Assembly: GCA_026874595.1 (NCBI GenBank)
Contig: CM049322.1
Coordinates: 39,302,840 to 39,366,839 of the forward strand
Length of the DNA: 64,000 bases
Direction: 5' to 3'
Source: Sipunculus nudus
Taxonomy: Eukaryota; Annelida; Sipuncula; Golfingiida; Sipunculidae
Below are positions 37,266-50,233 of this stretch, one piece after another. Position 1 is the stretch's first letter. Every line of letters starts with the position of its first letter. Below the pieces are notes generated by a model. That model searched no databases. It saw nothing but the letters and a program-made list of their open reading frames with translations, and was not told where the DNA came from. The translations under genes were made by a program, and so were the position numbers.

Positions 37266-38269
37266 AAGCTATTCCACCAAAAAAATTATTGTTGTGGCCT
37301 CAACCTAGTGTACGTGTTGTGTATCGAGGACACAAAAAATATTAATTACAACTGTGAATGCTTGAGTTCTATCCAAGTAGACTATATATTAGTTATTGCC
37401 CTGATCATTCCTGTACATTAAATGGGCTCTCATACCTACATAACACAAAATATATTATAAACCTAGCTAATATATGTACTGAAAGACACTAGCACACAAT
37501 GACAGCATTTCATACCCATATAACATATGAGAAACATCATACACAAACAAGCTGTAAGAAACATGATTTCACACTTTTTGAATGAATACAACTGTTTACA
37601 ACTATTCACGGCTGTGTGTGATTATTTATTACTTCATTTTCAGGTATTTTACAGATCATTAATTCCTATAAATAATTTAAATGAGCAGCTATCCATGCCA
37701 AAGTCATGTATTTTATTTTAACATTAACTTCATTGATTTGATGTTACATACCTGAAGGAATAAATTATCCTTTAATTGTTGGAATAGTCAGGGAAATGAA
37801 CACAGTGACACACACATCCCAGTAGAGCACATAGCTCTGCCAATTCAAAACTGTTTCCCTGTGTCAAAACTTAATGGGTAATTGTTTTGGCAATGTCCAT
37901 CCCTAAACAAAATTAAAGTCAGCTATTCCACAAATTTTTCTATAGGAATTATAGGCTGCCTGGCTTTCTCCCTGTACTTAATATTAATTAATGAACTCTT
38001 AAATAATGAAGATTTGGGTAAATCTTTTTAGGAAAAGTTCTATTGACACCTCTGTTACGGATGTTTAAGCTTTTTACTTTAACAAGCTATTAGTAAACAC
38101 AACAATGTTGACAAACAGACATGTAACCTAGGCTTGATAGTTGCATATATATATATGCCTAAGTTAAAGGGTCAATGCTTGCAAAAACCTGTTTCCAAAC
38201 AATGGTTGTCTGACATATAATTTCTGACTGGATAATTTTTGTGTGTATCTAACTTGTGTAAACATGTGG

Positions 38270-38450
38270 ATATAAAAACAAGGCCTACAGGCCTAATGCA
38301 AACCTGTGCAAAGTTTGGGAGTATGAATGGAGATCTATTTTTAAAATTTAATATTGATCCTCTTGAGTCCTGCATATCTACCTAAGTCATTATGATTTCA
38401 GCAAAATGGACGTTTCGGACCTGCAAGTTTCAGACTAGGACATTTTAAAA
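38270..38450. repeat. 180-bp sequence shared with 61425-61602
   Basis: The stretch from AAGGCCTACAGGCCTAATG to AGACTAGGACATTTTAAAA is about 90% like that before the third family 1 element, in the same orientation and at the same distance. It lies outside the CTAG end. Confidence 0.8.
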
Positions 38451-41069
38451 CTAGAATACGGGTAGTCGACAAGCGACTACTTGTATCCGCCTAAATCAGA
38501 GTGGAACGGGTGAAGTGTTGCATATTAGCATGGATGTCTGCAGCCAAATTGTGTATGTAGGTTGCGCTACCTACCAAAAAATCCAGAAAGCTCTATACAC
38601 ACGCAAAACTTTGGCCCAATCGGTCAAACGGTTCCCAAGATATGAGCTTGGATATCTGCTGCATAAACTAGAATGCAGGTGGCGCCACCTGTCATAAAAT
38701 CAAGAGAGCTGTCGGGGATGTATAAACTTGCAAAATTTTAGGCAGATATGTCAAACCACTGCCGAGATATGAGTGATTTTATCCTATGGCAGACAAACAG
38801 ATGGGAGCTGTGCAAACATGGCTGCAGGTGGCGCCACCAGTTTTGCGTATGATAAAGAGCTATGTGAGATTTATACACATGCAAAATTTTGGCCCAATCG
38901 GTCAAACGGTTCCCTAGATATGAGCTTGGATGTCTGCAGCGTAAACTTGATTGTAGGTGGCGCCACCTGTCATAAAATCAGAAAAGCTATCCAGGATGTA
39001 TAAGCATGCCGAATTTCAGGTGAATTAGTCAAACCACTGCAGAAATAGGAGTGATTTTAACCCAAGGCAGACGAACAGATGGACACTGTGCAAACATGGT
39101 TGCAGGTAGCGCCACCATTTTTGGTGTATGTTATAAAGCTCTCCAAGGGCTACATTTGTGCAAAAAATTTTCCTGATCGGTCAAACGGTTCCTGAGATAT
39201 GAGCTTGGATGTCTGCAGTGTAAATGTGAATGTAGGTGGCGCCACCTGTCATAAAATCAGAAAAGCTATCCAGGATGTATACGCATGCTACATTTCAGGT
39301 GGATAAGTCAAACAACTTCTGAGATATGAGTGATTTTATCCCAAGGCAGATGAACAGATGGACATTGTGCATAAGTGATGGCAGGTGGCGCCACCAGTTT
39401 TGCCTATGATGAAGAGCTATGTGAGATCTATACACCTGCAAAATTTTGGCCAAATAGGTTAAACGGTTCCCGAGATATGAGCTTGGATGTCTGCAGAGTA
39501 AACGTGAATGTAGGTGGCGCCACCTGTCATAAAATCAAGAGAGCTGTCCAGGTTGTATAAACCTGCAAAATTTCAGGTGGAAAAGTCAGACCACTGCTGA
39601 CATATGAGTGATTTTATCCCCAGGCAGATAAACAGATGGACGTTGTGCGTAAATGGTTGTAGATGGCGCCACCAGTTTTACATATAATGAAGAGTTATGT
39701 GAGATCTATACACATGCAAAATTTTTGCCCAATCAGTCAAACAGTTCCTAAGATATGAGCTTGGATGTCTGCAGAGTAAACGTGAATGTAGGTGGCCCAC
39801 CTGTCATATAATCAAGAAAATTGTCCAGGATGTATAAACCTGCAAAATTTCAGGTGGATAAGTCAAACCACTGCTGAGATATGAGTGATTTTATCCAACG
39901 GCAAATGAACAGATGGACACTGTGCTTAAGTGGTTGCAGGTGGCGCCTCTAAGTTTGCCTATGATTAAGAGCTATGTGAGATCTTTACACATGCAAATTT
40001 ATGGCCCAATAGGTCAAACGGTTCCCAAGATATGAGCTTGGATATCTGCAGAGTAAATGTGAATGTAGGTGGCGCCACCTGTCATAAAATTAAGAAAGCT
40101 GTCCAGGATGTATACACATGCAAAATTTCAGGTGGGTAAGTCCAACCAATGCAGAGATATGAGTGTTTTTCTGCCAAGGCAGATGAACAGACGGACGCTG
40201 TGCAAAAATTGTGGCAGGTGGCACCACCTATTTTGTGTATGATTAAGAGCTATGTGAGTTCTATACACATGCACAATTTCAGGGGGACATGTCAAACCAG
40301 TCCTGAGATATAAGCCTGAATGTCTGCAGCGTATACATAAATGTAGGTGGCGCCAACTGCCATAAAATCCAGAAAGCTATCCAAGATGTAGAAACCTGCA
40401 AAATTTCAGGTGGAAAAGTCAGACCACTGCTGAGATATGAGCGATTTTATCCCAAGGCAGATAAACAGACGGACGCTGTGCAAAAATGATTGCAGGTGGC
40501 GCCACCAGTTTTGCATATGATAAAGAGCTATGGGAGATCTATACACATGCAAAATTTTGGCCCAACTGGTCAAACGGTTCCTGAGATATGAGCTTGGATA
40601 TCTGCAGCTTAAACGTGAATTTGTCCAGGATGTATACACGTGAAAAATTTCAGGTGGATAAGTCCAACCAATGCAGAGATATGAGTGTTTTTATCCCAAG
40701 GCAGATGAACAGATGGACCCTGTGCAAAAATGGTTGCAGGTGGCACCACCATTTTTAGTGTATGTGATAAAGCTTTCCAAGGGCTACATTTGTGCAAAAT
40801 CTTTCGGCTTATCAGTCAAACAGTTCCCGAGATATGTGGGTTTATGTGTGGAAACAGATGCACAATAGACGCTGGGCAGAGAGGAATGGTCAGAGGTCAA
40901 CCAAAAATGAGGGTGCAGCAGTTCACATTTGACCGATCATAATTCCGAATTTTAAAAAATTCTGCCCAGTGGTTATGAAGGAGTTCTCCAACCCTTAGCA
41001 GCAGTGGCGGCAGCATCTGCGTCCGACTGAAAACATAGTATCCGCAAAACTCTGTTTTGACAGATACAA
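38451..41069 (-). mobile_element. HINE/DINE-1-like element, family 1, copy 1
   Basis: Read on the minus strand, the 5' end is TTGTATCTGTCAAAACAGAG with a closing GCGGATAC (hairpin, 41069-41038). A remnant GCC-rich run and a long tandem core follow. GGCGGATACAA (inverse of the 5' end, 38491-38481) then precedes the hairpin GTAGTCG-CTTGT-CGACTAC and CTAG (38454-38451). The core holds about 16 boxes like AGGTGGCGCCACC, alternating between two 139-bp half-units. It encodes no protein; the small frames inside are products of the repeat unit. Confidence 0.82.
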
Positions 41070-41814
41070 TGATTGCACTGAGTGAACTCTTGACCTGTTG
41101 CATAATCTGACACAGTTGGCAGTCTGCCAAAGCTATAAATAGATTCAGGCTGAACTTTGGTGCCAAATATGATGCAGTGAGCAATATGCCAAAGCTATAA
41201 ATAGAATGCAGCTACTGCACTGAGTGAACTCTTGACCTATACCTGGCTGCACTTTTTCAAATCCTGGCACTGTGCCAAAACTATTTATAGAGCTGACATC
41301 ATCTTGGCTAATGGCCAACATCAAGGCACTGGCAATCTGCCAATGGTAAACATAGTGCTGCCATCTGTACACAAAAGTGGTCCCTACTTGAAATAACTTT
41401 GAAATTTATTTTCCCAAAACAAAATGCTTTTTAGCTGACTTTTTTTTATAAAAAAAGAAATGAGGAATATATGTAAAATTATTACGGATGCATACTGAAT
41501 GCAAAAATTAAAATACAAATATATCTCATTGATGGCAAATTCTTGAATTAAGTTGAGTATGGATACCAATAATTTATAATCCACGTACAGTTGTCTTTAT
41601 ATAGCAACAGAGAGAAGAATATCCATGATTGTAACATTGCCTGGTATGATGAATAACTTAAATCATAAATCTAAATTTTTTAAAAGCTTTTAAAAAAACT
41701 TTCTTGTCAATATTAACCAAAGATAACCTGAAATCTAAATGTCTAGTGGCATGATGTAATAGATGCTGATAAAATGGTGCCAGGCTAGATGTAACAGCAT
41801 CACACAGCCAACAT

Positions 41815-42484
41815 ATATGGTAAAATGACTCAATTCAATCTCCATAATTCAGCCAAAAATCATTCAAGTGGAACCATTAATGACAATTATTATAAGAATT
41901 ATTGTAGGGATTATTCTTGTAGAATATTTAACAAACTGGCTTCAGTGGCATTAGTCCAAAAATTGTTTCGCAGGTTTATAACTCATATAGGAAGATACAG
42001 CAAACTGGCTAAGTTAAGCTTCCTGTAACTCAGCCAAAAAACACTGAACCAAAACCATTTGAACAAACTTGAATTATCAACATTTGAGGATAATTAATGT
42101 GTGAGATTTAAGAATTTGGCCTTGTGGTTTTTGAGAAGAAGATCTTTGTAGCCACTGAGCTAAAATGGGCTGTTATGGCAAATGACTAAATTCAGCTTCC
42201 CATAACTTAGCCAAAAGTCACTGAAAAGAGACCATTTGAACAAACTTCAGAAAGCACTACCCTAGGATCATTTCTGTGCAATATTAAACATTTTGGCCAT
42301 ATGGTTTCAGAGAAGAAGTTTTTTGTAGCCCCCAGTGTGATACAGACACTGATGACCCCTGAAAATTTGGTGATGCTAGCTTCTGCCGTTTTTGAGATAG
42401 CTATGGTTAACGTACAGACGACGCACGATGCACAACGTACGACGCACAACGCCGCACCATCGCATAAGCTCACAGGTTCGCTAA
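41815..42484 (-). mobile_element. Tandem-cored element with ACG-rich tail, copy 1
   Basis: Three diverged units of about 170-180 bp (CTTCC-ATAACT-AGCCAAAA, CA-TGAA, ACCATTTGAACAAACTT) are followed by ACGTACAGACGACGCACG-type DNA and end CTCACAGGTTCGCTAA at 42484. The same end and the preceding GATAGCTATGGTTAAC block recur at 63053-63141. Confidence 0.6.
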
Positions 42485-43094
42485 AAAAACAGCCTGTGTG
42501 CATTTAATTTGGCATTTTTTTTTTTGCCTATTCCATAAAAGATCCATAGGATTTTCTTTAGTTGATAGACATCAGATAACAAAATAGGCCCCTTTAAGCT
42601 TATATTGGTCCAGTGGTTTAAGCAAACTCCTGCTAACAAACGAACCAACATACAGAGGACAGAAACAGAACCTTCTTTGTGTAGGTAATAACAATAGCTC
42701 TGTCCCACATGTTTTGGTATTCTGTTGCTTCATATGATCATACTTTTTTATATATTTTATTACTTTATATAAGGTACCAGACATCTATGTATATCAAGGG
42801 TAACTGAAAGCTCAGGTACATGCAAATTACGCCAGCTGGCTTACATATGTACACAGTTGAAATGTGAGTACACAGAAACACAGCTGCATATATATGTCTG
42901 GTAATGAGTTTACCCAAACGTGGGTTATACCTGCAGTGTTAATTTATGGTGACCTGTGATGCCTATATTAATATTTTATGAGTGACATAACTTCATAGGT
43001 ACATATACTTTACACCTTTAGTATAGATAAATACAAGCCTCAACAAAATTATTTACCTGCTTGCACAAACAAATGAAGATGTTAATAACACATT

Positions 43095-43104
<10 letters not shown>

Positions 43105-43151
<47 letters not shown>

Positions 43152-43202
43152 GAATATTTTAATTATTATAACTATTAAAATATCTTTATTATTATTATTA
43201 TA

Positions 43203-43249
<47 letters not shown>

Positions 43250-43250
43250 C
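43105..43250. repeat. (TA)n and (TTA)n microsatellites
   Basis: (TA)n at about 43105-43149 and (ATT)n at about 43187-43250, separated by AT-only DNA. Confidence 0.92.
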
Positions 43251-44454
43251 AAAATGACTACAGCATATAAAATATTAAGAAAGCCCAACAACATTTACAA
43301 CTTTCAAAAAACTAACCATCTACCCTTAATATATTAATCATATATAATGTATGGGCTCAACATATATATGATGCAAAACATTCTTATGCATATATATGTA
43401 TGATGTATCAATTTACATTTCAATTACCTGCATTCATATGTGTCATTCATATGTTATATATATTTAATTACAAATATTGTGACACATATGAAAAGAATAT
43501 TTATATTTTCAGAGTGTTCAGTCTTTAACAGTTATAAAAATAAATATTTTGAGTTTGTTCTCACATAAGGACACCATAGATAATGGAATTTTGCATGAGA
43601 AAGAGAGAGGAAGGAAGACCTATGGATATATAAAATATCATTCATAATCATGTAAACAAATTTATTATTTTCAATAATATTATGCAGGACCTCAATCCAT
43701 GTATATGTATCAGATAATCTCAGAGCTATAAATAACTCACAGCCGTGTACATGAATGTGTGTGCACACACCTGACATATAAGTCTGATGCTGAGCCAAGT
43801 AGTGTACTACTGCTTGGTAGATGCTTGTCAGTGTTCCAGTAAGGACAGCACTGGAGGGTGTGTTCCTGGCTGCATAATGTAAGGGTTTAGGTAACCTGAC
43901 CAGCTCACAGTGCTGCACTGGGTGCTGGTCAGATTCCAGTGCTGGTGTTCTGGGAATCAGGACTGTACTTGTAAGCTTGTGACTCAGTCACTTACTATTT
44001 ACAATCTAGTGTGTTACAGTAGCCATTTTGATTATAATTGGTTATGTGTCCATATGGTTTTGTGTGTTTCAATGACCATGCATATATACCCCATCTTGGC
44101 CTGTCAATTGTTAAGGAGTCTTTGATTCAATTCATTATGATATCAATTATTGCCAATGGATTCATTTCTAGATTTGATTATTGTATACCTTCAAAATATT
44201 CTGTATGAGAAGTATATAATGAAAGTTTTCATTCTATATGATGCTATAAGATTATAATTATCACTGTTACAGTCTTAACTCCATCCAACTCTATATTAAA
44301 TACTCCTAAGTTATGACATTCAAACTACACTATAAACCAATATATGTTAGTTTATTTTATAAAACTGTCATAAATGTACAATAAACCCACATCCATGTAT
44401 GTCTTTGTAGCAACATGGATGAAGATCTTATATGAAGATGGTATTATTATTATA

Positions 44455-44690
44455 TTATTGCCTCAGTTCAGAGGGTATGTGTTCATTCCCGTTTGTGGGT
44501 GCGGTTTGTGGGTTTGTTCACAACATAAGTAACGCAATCAAGAATGGGATCCCATGAAAGTTTCATGCCAGTTCCGCAATGGATCAGTGAAGAATGTATT
44601 AGATTTTTGGTGTGGATCTGGTGCTTGATCCAGATCGAGAAAGAATTACTAGGAATATTCACAATTGTGCAGTCACATATACCCAATGGG
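44455..44690. repeat. Dispersed repeat fragment of unknown type
   Basis: The start TGCCTCAGTTCAGAGGGTATG and CCCGTTTGTGGGT resemble the block at 58185-58240 (CCTCTGCCTAGTGTTTAGAG, GGTATG, CCGTTTGTC). Later TGGTG--GATC-GG---GATCCAGATC is a phrase I know from widespread animal repeats. No family name is offered. Confidence 0.35.
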
Positions 44691-45529
44691 ACATGGGAAT
44701 ATGGGCCAAATTAGTGAATGCAAATACTTGTTGGGGATCATATACACCAAAGAACATGGGAATACGGGCCATATAACTGAATGAAAACATGAGTCGTGAA
44801 GCTTCCCACATAAAGGACTACCCACATGGTGAGGTCTGAATTTTTGAGAATGCATATTCCTATTTTCTTTTTATATCATATATCCAGACAGAATCACAAC
44901 TCACCTGGGTGACAGTAAAATTCTGAGAATCTCAATAATGGACTTTAATTTTGAATCGAAACACAATCTCATCTAGGCAAACTTACACCATGCATATACT
45001 ATCTTTATATAAAAAAAACACCATTTAATCAAATATAATAAAAATCAGAAAACCTGGACCCGCCCAAGTGACCACGTGTTGAAATCTCAAATCTAAAAAA
45101 AAATGCCACAAAAATGCAGAAAAAACTCTTTTCACCAAATTTACTTTTTTATGTATATCTTACCTTAAACAACATGTCAGTGGGTCACCATTACCAATGA
45201 ATATAACATTCCAGTATGCATGAAATTATAATCCCATGTGATGTCTCATACCACAGACCAACACAAAGATACTCTACCAACACCACATGCTACTGCAGCA
45301 TGTGCCAAGATATCAGAGCCAGTTGTCATGGTAACCATCACATGACAAAACAGCATATAGAAGATGTTTCTGCTGCACCCACTGCTATCACATGGATGCA
45401 CTACAGGGTTCTTAATTTACACCATTCACTTTCCCGGGGATACATTCTATTTCAACTGGACATCTGAAATAACTGACTAGTGCTGGTACAAGCCTGACAT
45501 TTGACTGTTTAAACCTTCAAGATGTGTAA

Positions 45530-46001
45530 AGACTCGGTCACAACCCGCTGCAGTCACAGCACACCGTAGAGTGCCGCACCGGTTTTATGGACCGCAGGAA
45601 TACTTATGTGGCAGACGTTCGGGAGGTGTAAGGTGTCTTTCTCATACTTACGTCAATTGCACGATAACGGGAGCTAACCCGGCGGACACCACAAGCTAAC
45701 CTTGCAATGGCCACAAAAACCCCTAACAACAGCTGCAGGGACGCCATACATCTCTCGGGTAGCCGAAAAAGGGTTAAAATTTGCACAGGTATCCTACGAC
45801 ATCCATGCGTCTACTGTACGGTGCCCGTACGGAGCTACCTGACGCATGGCCGCCGCATCAACTTAAGGGCTTGTGCTAATGTCAGTTACGGTCTAGCAGA
45901 GTCCCTGCAACCTGCAAAAAAAGCAGGGTTGCCGTGCGTCAACATGAAACAGCCCAAAACACCCGCTGTACAGCGACCGTATCCCGGTTGTGACCAAGGC
46001 C
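45530..46001. mobile_element. Harbinger/ISL2EU-like MITE
   Basis: The left end AGACTCGGTCACAACCCG pairs with the inverted right end GGCCTTGGTCACAACCGG. TAA is present on both sides (45527-45529 and 46002-46004). The element is GC-rich for this window. The frames inside (45604-45786 minus, 45707-46078 plus) have no known domain and are taken as chance. Confidence 0.65.
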
Positions 46002-46851
46002 TAAGACACATCCACAGCAGCAACCATTTAATTAAGGTATTATTTTACATGGCCCATGACCTGGACTGTGATCAGTGAGGGAGAAATAACAAGGGACCCA
46101 TGGGTCACGGCGCTCAGCTGATCGTGATTGGACTATAAATGTTTCTCCACTGTGATACTATATCGAGTCGATAAAGCTTATGAATATCATGTACATGTTG
46201 GGCTATTATAAAGGAATGTAATGTAATATGTAAGTAAATGATAAATGAAATTACCTGACTGATGGATTAATAGAGTCAAATAAAGTGGTTTATTTTTTAT
46301 TAATTTAGGAGGGGTTGAAAATTGTGATATATTTGAGCAAATATGAATGCAATGACAGCAGTAATAAGCAGTAGTAGATGATAAGGCTATTTGTTGAAGG
46401 ATCTAAAGTGTATGGTAGTCTGCAAGCATTCAATTTGACAGATATGATGTTATGATTAACTATGCTGATGAAGTGATTTATGAATATGTGACTGTATATC
46501 TCTTTAGTCTTGACAAGGTACATTATTGTGATGCCCACTATGTCTACATATTACACAATATTGACATAATTTCTGGCATGTATATAGGTACCTATGGACG
46601 AATAGTTATACAAAATATTAAAGTATGAATATATCTGATTCATCTTGTTCTTGCTTACTGAGGCTGACTTTGGGATGGGGTTCGGAGAAGGGAAAAGTGA
46701 GGGCAGCACGAAGGTGGATGTAGAAATATTCTATTGTAATGTTTTTCATTTATATAAGAATATGAAAAGCTAAGAGGAAAGGGGCCCTCCTACTTGGTTA
46801 TAGTAAAGTTCTAAATATATGATTGCAAACTAATACTCTGACAAGACTGTC

Positions 46852-48060
46852 ATGAAGAAAAACAGTAAAAGTTTTGAGATACTGTGTTGCATACGAAAAT
46901 TTACAGATGGACAGGCAAGTGAACAGAATGGACTAATACCTTTATTTCACTTTCAAGAGAATAATGCATTTAAGTTTATATATAATCCTATTTTTTTAAG
47001 CAGATCCACTTTTTCCATTAAGAAGTTTTTATCTGTATCATTTTTTTATTTACAGGTTTATAAATTTTTAATTAAAAAACCTGAAAATATAAGTTAAAAT
47101 ATTAGAATTGTTGCAAAAGTTGCAATCATTATATATACAGAGTAAAAAACATTGGGTCATATTATGCATACACATATATTTTATTATTTTTAAATCATAA
47201 ATGTTTTAACTGATTTTTAAGGAAAATAATGCCACAACATGGCATCTACAAGAATATTCCTTGAATCACTATTAAAAAGTTTTGCATATTGGAGTTTTCA
47301 GGACATGCTTAATTTTATTCACCAAAATAAAATAAAAGTAAATTTGACAAAATAAAACATCTTTTCAAATAAAGTATACACACTGTTGGTTGAATGAGGG
47401 ACAAACAATATCATTGTGCTAATTACTATCCCAGTTTTAATTAATTACTGGAATTAATAGTTAATTTTACACCTGGTGAAGATTTTACTCTTCTGAAGTG
47501 AGGAATTACTTATCTCATGAACATCCAGACTTTCACAGCAATACACCACTTTGTGGACACAATTAAATGTACACTTTAATCATTGTAACCCTGGTGGTTC
47601 AATACAAAATCTAAAATGTAGCATGTCCAAGAATAAAATAAAATACAGAAAAATTATAACATTCATCTAGTTTATGCACCAGCTGGGGGGGGGGGGGATG
47701 AGTGCAGGGTGAGGGGAAGCCTGCTAGTAGTGGCCAAGCTGGGCCAAGGTAAGCTGCCTGGGGTGGGTTACATAATGCAAATGAAGGCTGTACTACTAGG
47801 TGGGCTAGATGTAAACAACACTTGACATGGTGTGTGAAAACATGAATAAAAGCTATTCATTCCAATCAATTTCTTTTGAAAGTACAGATTTTAAAATATT
47901 AAATCCTTATGCATATATGCTGGGAAAATTAAATCAACAGTGCCAAAGTTGGACAAAATTTAAGGTATTGTTTTTTATTTATGCTAATAACTTGAAAAAT
48001 TTGCAAAATTCAGATCTAATTTTGGGTAAACAATTGAATTTTGATTAAATAAAGTTATAT
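46852..48060. other. AT-rich stretch, no gene supported
   Basis: Open frames on the plus strand (46852-47097, 47827-48048) are lysine/phenylalanine-rich translations of AT-rich DNA without domains. The second belongs to the tandem repeat described next. A G-run lies near 47689. Confidence 0.4.
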
Positions 48061-49255
48061 TCCTGAAAAAAAGTCTCTAGGTTCAGCAATTCTCATGTGA
48101 GTAAATATATTTCCTGATTTTTTTAAAAATTGCATTATGTTTTGGCCCATAACTTCAAAATAATACTCAATACTGACCTAATTTTGGGTATGTTCATAGA
48201 AAATGTATAAAAGAATGTGAATACTAAATACGATCAAAAACAGATCAGTGGTTTTGATATTAGGCAGCCTTGAAGTGTAACAATGGCTTTTTTTTATGGA
48301 AAACGGAGTTTTTTTCCTTAATATCTCGAAGGAACAAAGTCCTAATGACCCAATTTTCGGTATGGTAGGAGATTTTGGGGACATCTAAAATTATGTCAAC
48401 AGCCTGGGGAGCATAGAGATGTGCACTGAATGACCTACAGTCATCAAAGTGGACTGCTTGACAATGTAAGGGAATACAACAAGAGCCTCCAAAAAAATTC
48501 AATAACTAGCCTAATTTTGCAGCTTTTATTTTCAAATTTCAGATTTTACAGATTAAATCCTTATGTATACATGGTGTGAAAATTAAATCCACAGTACTTA
48601 CAGGAAAAAAACGTGCCATGGCCAAAGTTGGGCAAAATTTAAGGTACCAATTTTATATTTTTGCCAATATTTAAAAAAATTTAACAGATTTTGATCTAAT
48701 TTTTGGTATACAATTAAATTTTGATTAATTAAAGTTGTATTACTGGAAAAAAGTCCCTACCTTTAACACTTTGGGTCTTAAGTGACAAAATATCTTCCTG
48801 ATTTTTTTACAAAGTGCATTATGTTTGGGCCAATAACTTTTTTAAATTATATAATACTGACTTAATATCTGGCATGTACATAGGAACTATATAGAGGAAT
48901 ATTTATGGTAAATATGAAGAAAACCAGATGAGTGGTTTTGATATTAGGCAGTCCTGAAGTGTGAAAATAGATTTCTAATAAAAAATTGAGGTTTTTCCTT
49001 AATATCTCAAAGGAACGAAGTCCTATTGACCCAATTTTTGACATGGTAGGAGATTATGGGGACATCTAACTGTATTCCGAAATTCAGATTTGTAGGTCCA
49101 ACGGTGTCGTAACGTGCCAGTCTTACGGACGGACATCCAGACGGACAGACAGACGGACAGACGGACGGACGGACGGACGGACAGACAGACAGACGGACGG
49201 ACGACGGACAATGGACCATGACTATAGCTCAGATGACTTATAGTCAGCTGAGCTA
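47860..49255 (-). mobile_element. Tandem-cored element with GTCY microsatellite and terminal hairpin
   Basis: Two units of about 680-700 bp share TTAAATCCTTATG-ATA, AAAGTTGG-CAAAATTTAAGG, TTAATATCTC-AAGGAACAAAG and ATGGTAGGAGATT (47884-48480 and 48550-49070). An ACGG/ACAG microsatellite (49126-49211) follows, then a 31-nt hairpin at 49225-49255 (14-bp stem with one mismatch, loop TAT). On the minus strand the order is hairpin, (GTCY)n, core, as in DINE-1. The distal end is not identified. Confidence 0.6.
49126..49211. repeat. (ACGG/ACAG)n microsatellite
   Basis: Imperfect 4-bp repeats GACGGACAGACGGACGG next to the hairpin at 49225. Confidence 0.92.
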
Positions 49256-49958
49256 AAAAACCCTCAAACTTCCCATTTAAATAATTAATAAATTTCTAAA
49301 GTGCATTTTCCAATATTTTCATGGTAATTTAGTGGAAAGCTTCCATTCAGTCAATTAAGCCTTAAATCTTTTATTGCAGATGCTATTCATGAGTTAAAAC
49401 TGCACAGTAACAATAATAATACAATACTGAAAGCACAGCCACCCATTGAATCTAATATATTATATGATGCAGCAAAAATATCCACTAAAGCTTACAGTTA
49501 CAACCAATTGTAGATATGCGTTAAAAAATGCTCACATGATTCTGTGACTGTAAAACATGTTTTCCATCAGTGTGTATCTGTAAGCCTATGTGTGTGCATA
49601 GAGGTGTAAAAATTATTGCATATGTGACTTCAAGCATAGGTTCTGCTTTAACAAAAGGGAATTCAAGTAATTTAAATTAGTGGTGGTGCTAGCAATTTTT
49701 TTTCTTTTTTTATGGGGGGAGGGAGGAGACTGAGAACTAACTGTATCCCCAGTAACATCTCCCAGTTCACAAATGTACATATTTGCATACAGAGGTTCTG
49801 TACTTTTTTCCTTGCATATATACCATTATACACAACTGTCAACATGCACAGGGTTTTTAAGCTTGATACATTATACTATTATACTATACCAAGATGAATG
49901 CTCATCTTATTGTATCCGCCAAAACAGAGTTTTGCGGATACAATGTTTTCAGCTGGTC

Positions 49959-49982
49959 GCCGCCGCCGCCGCCGCCGCCGCG
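49959..49982. repeat. (CCG)n run inside family 1 copy 2
   Basis: Seven or eight CCG triplets about 20 bp after the 5' hairpin; the same relative place as the run in family 3. Confidence 0.9.
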
Positions 49983-50233
49983 TAGGTGTCCGGAGAACTC
50001 CTCCGTAACCGCTGGGCGGAATTTTCCGAAACCCGGGATTATGTTCGGGTCACATGTGAACTGCTGCGCCCCGATTTTGTTTTGACCTCTGACCTTTCCT
50101 TTGCGCTCTGCGTCCGTTTGTGCGTCTGTTTCCACACATAAACCCACATATCTCGGGAACCGTTTGACCGATCAGGAAAATTTTTTTGCACAAATGTAGC
50201 CCTCGGAGAGCTTTATAACATACACCAAAAATG

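Noticed and set aside
45604-46078. Overlapping frames on both strands as a possible gene
   Set aside because: They lie inside a TIR element with TAA duplications and show no domain.
46100-46135. GCTCAGCTGA plus the palindrome GACCCATGGGTC as the missing end of the element at 49255
   Set aside because: Only about ten bases match, no CTAG is correctly placed, and the intervening DNA is not repeat core.
49007-49219. SVRPSVCPSV-type repeat peptides
   Set aside because: Translation of the ACGG microsatellite.
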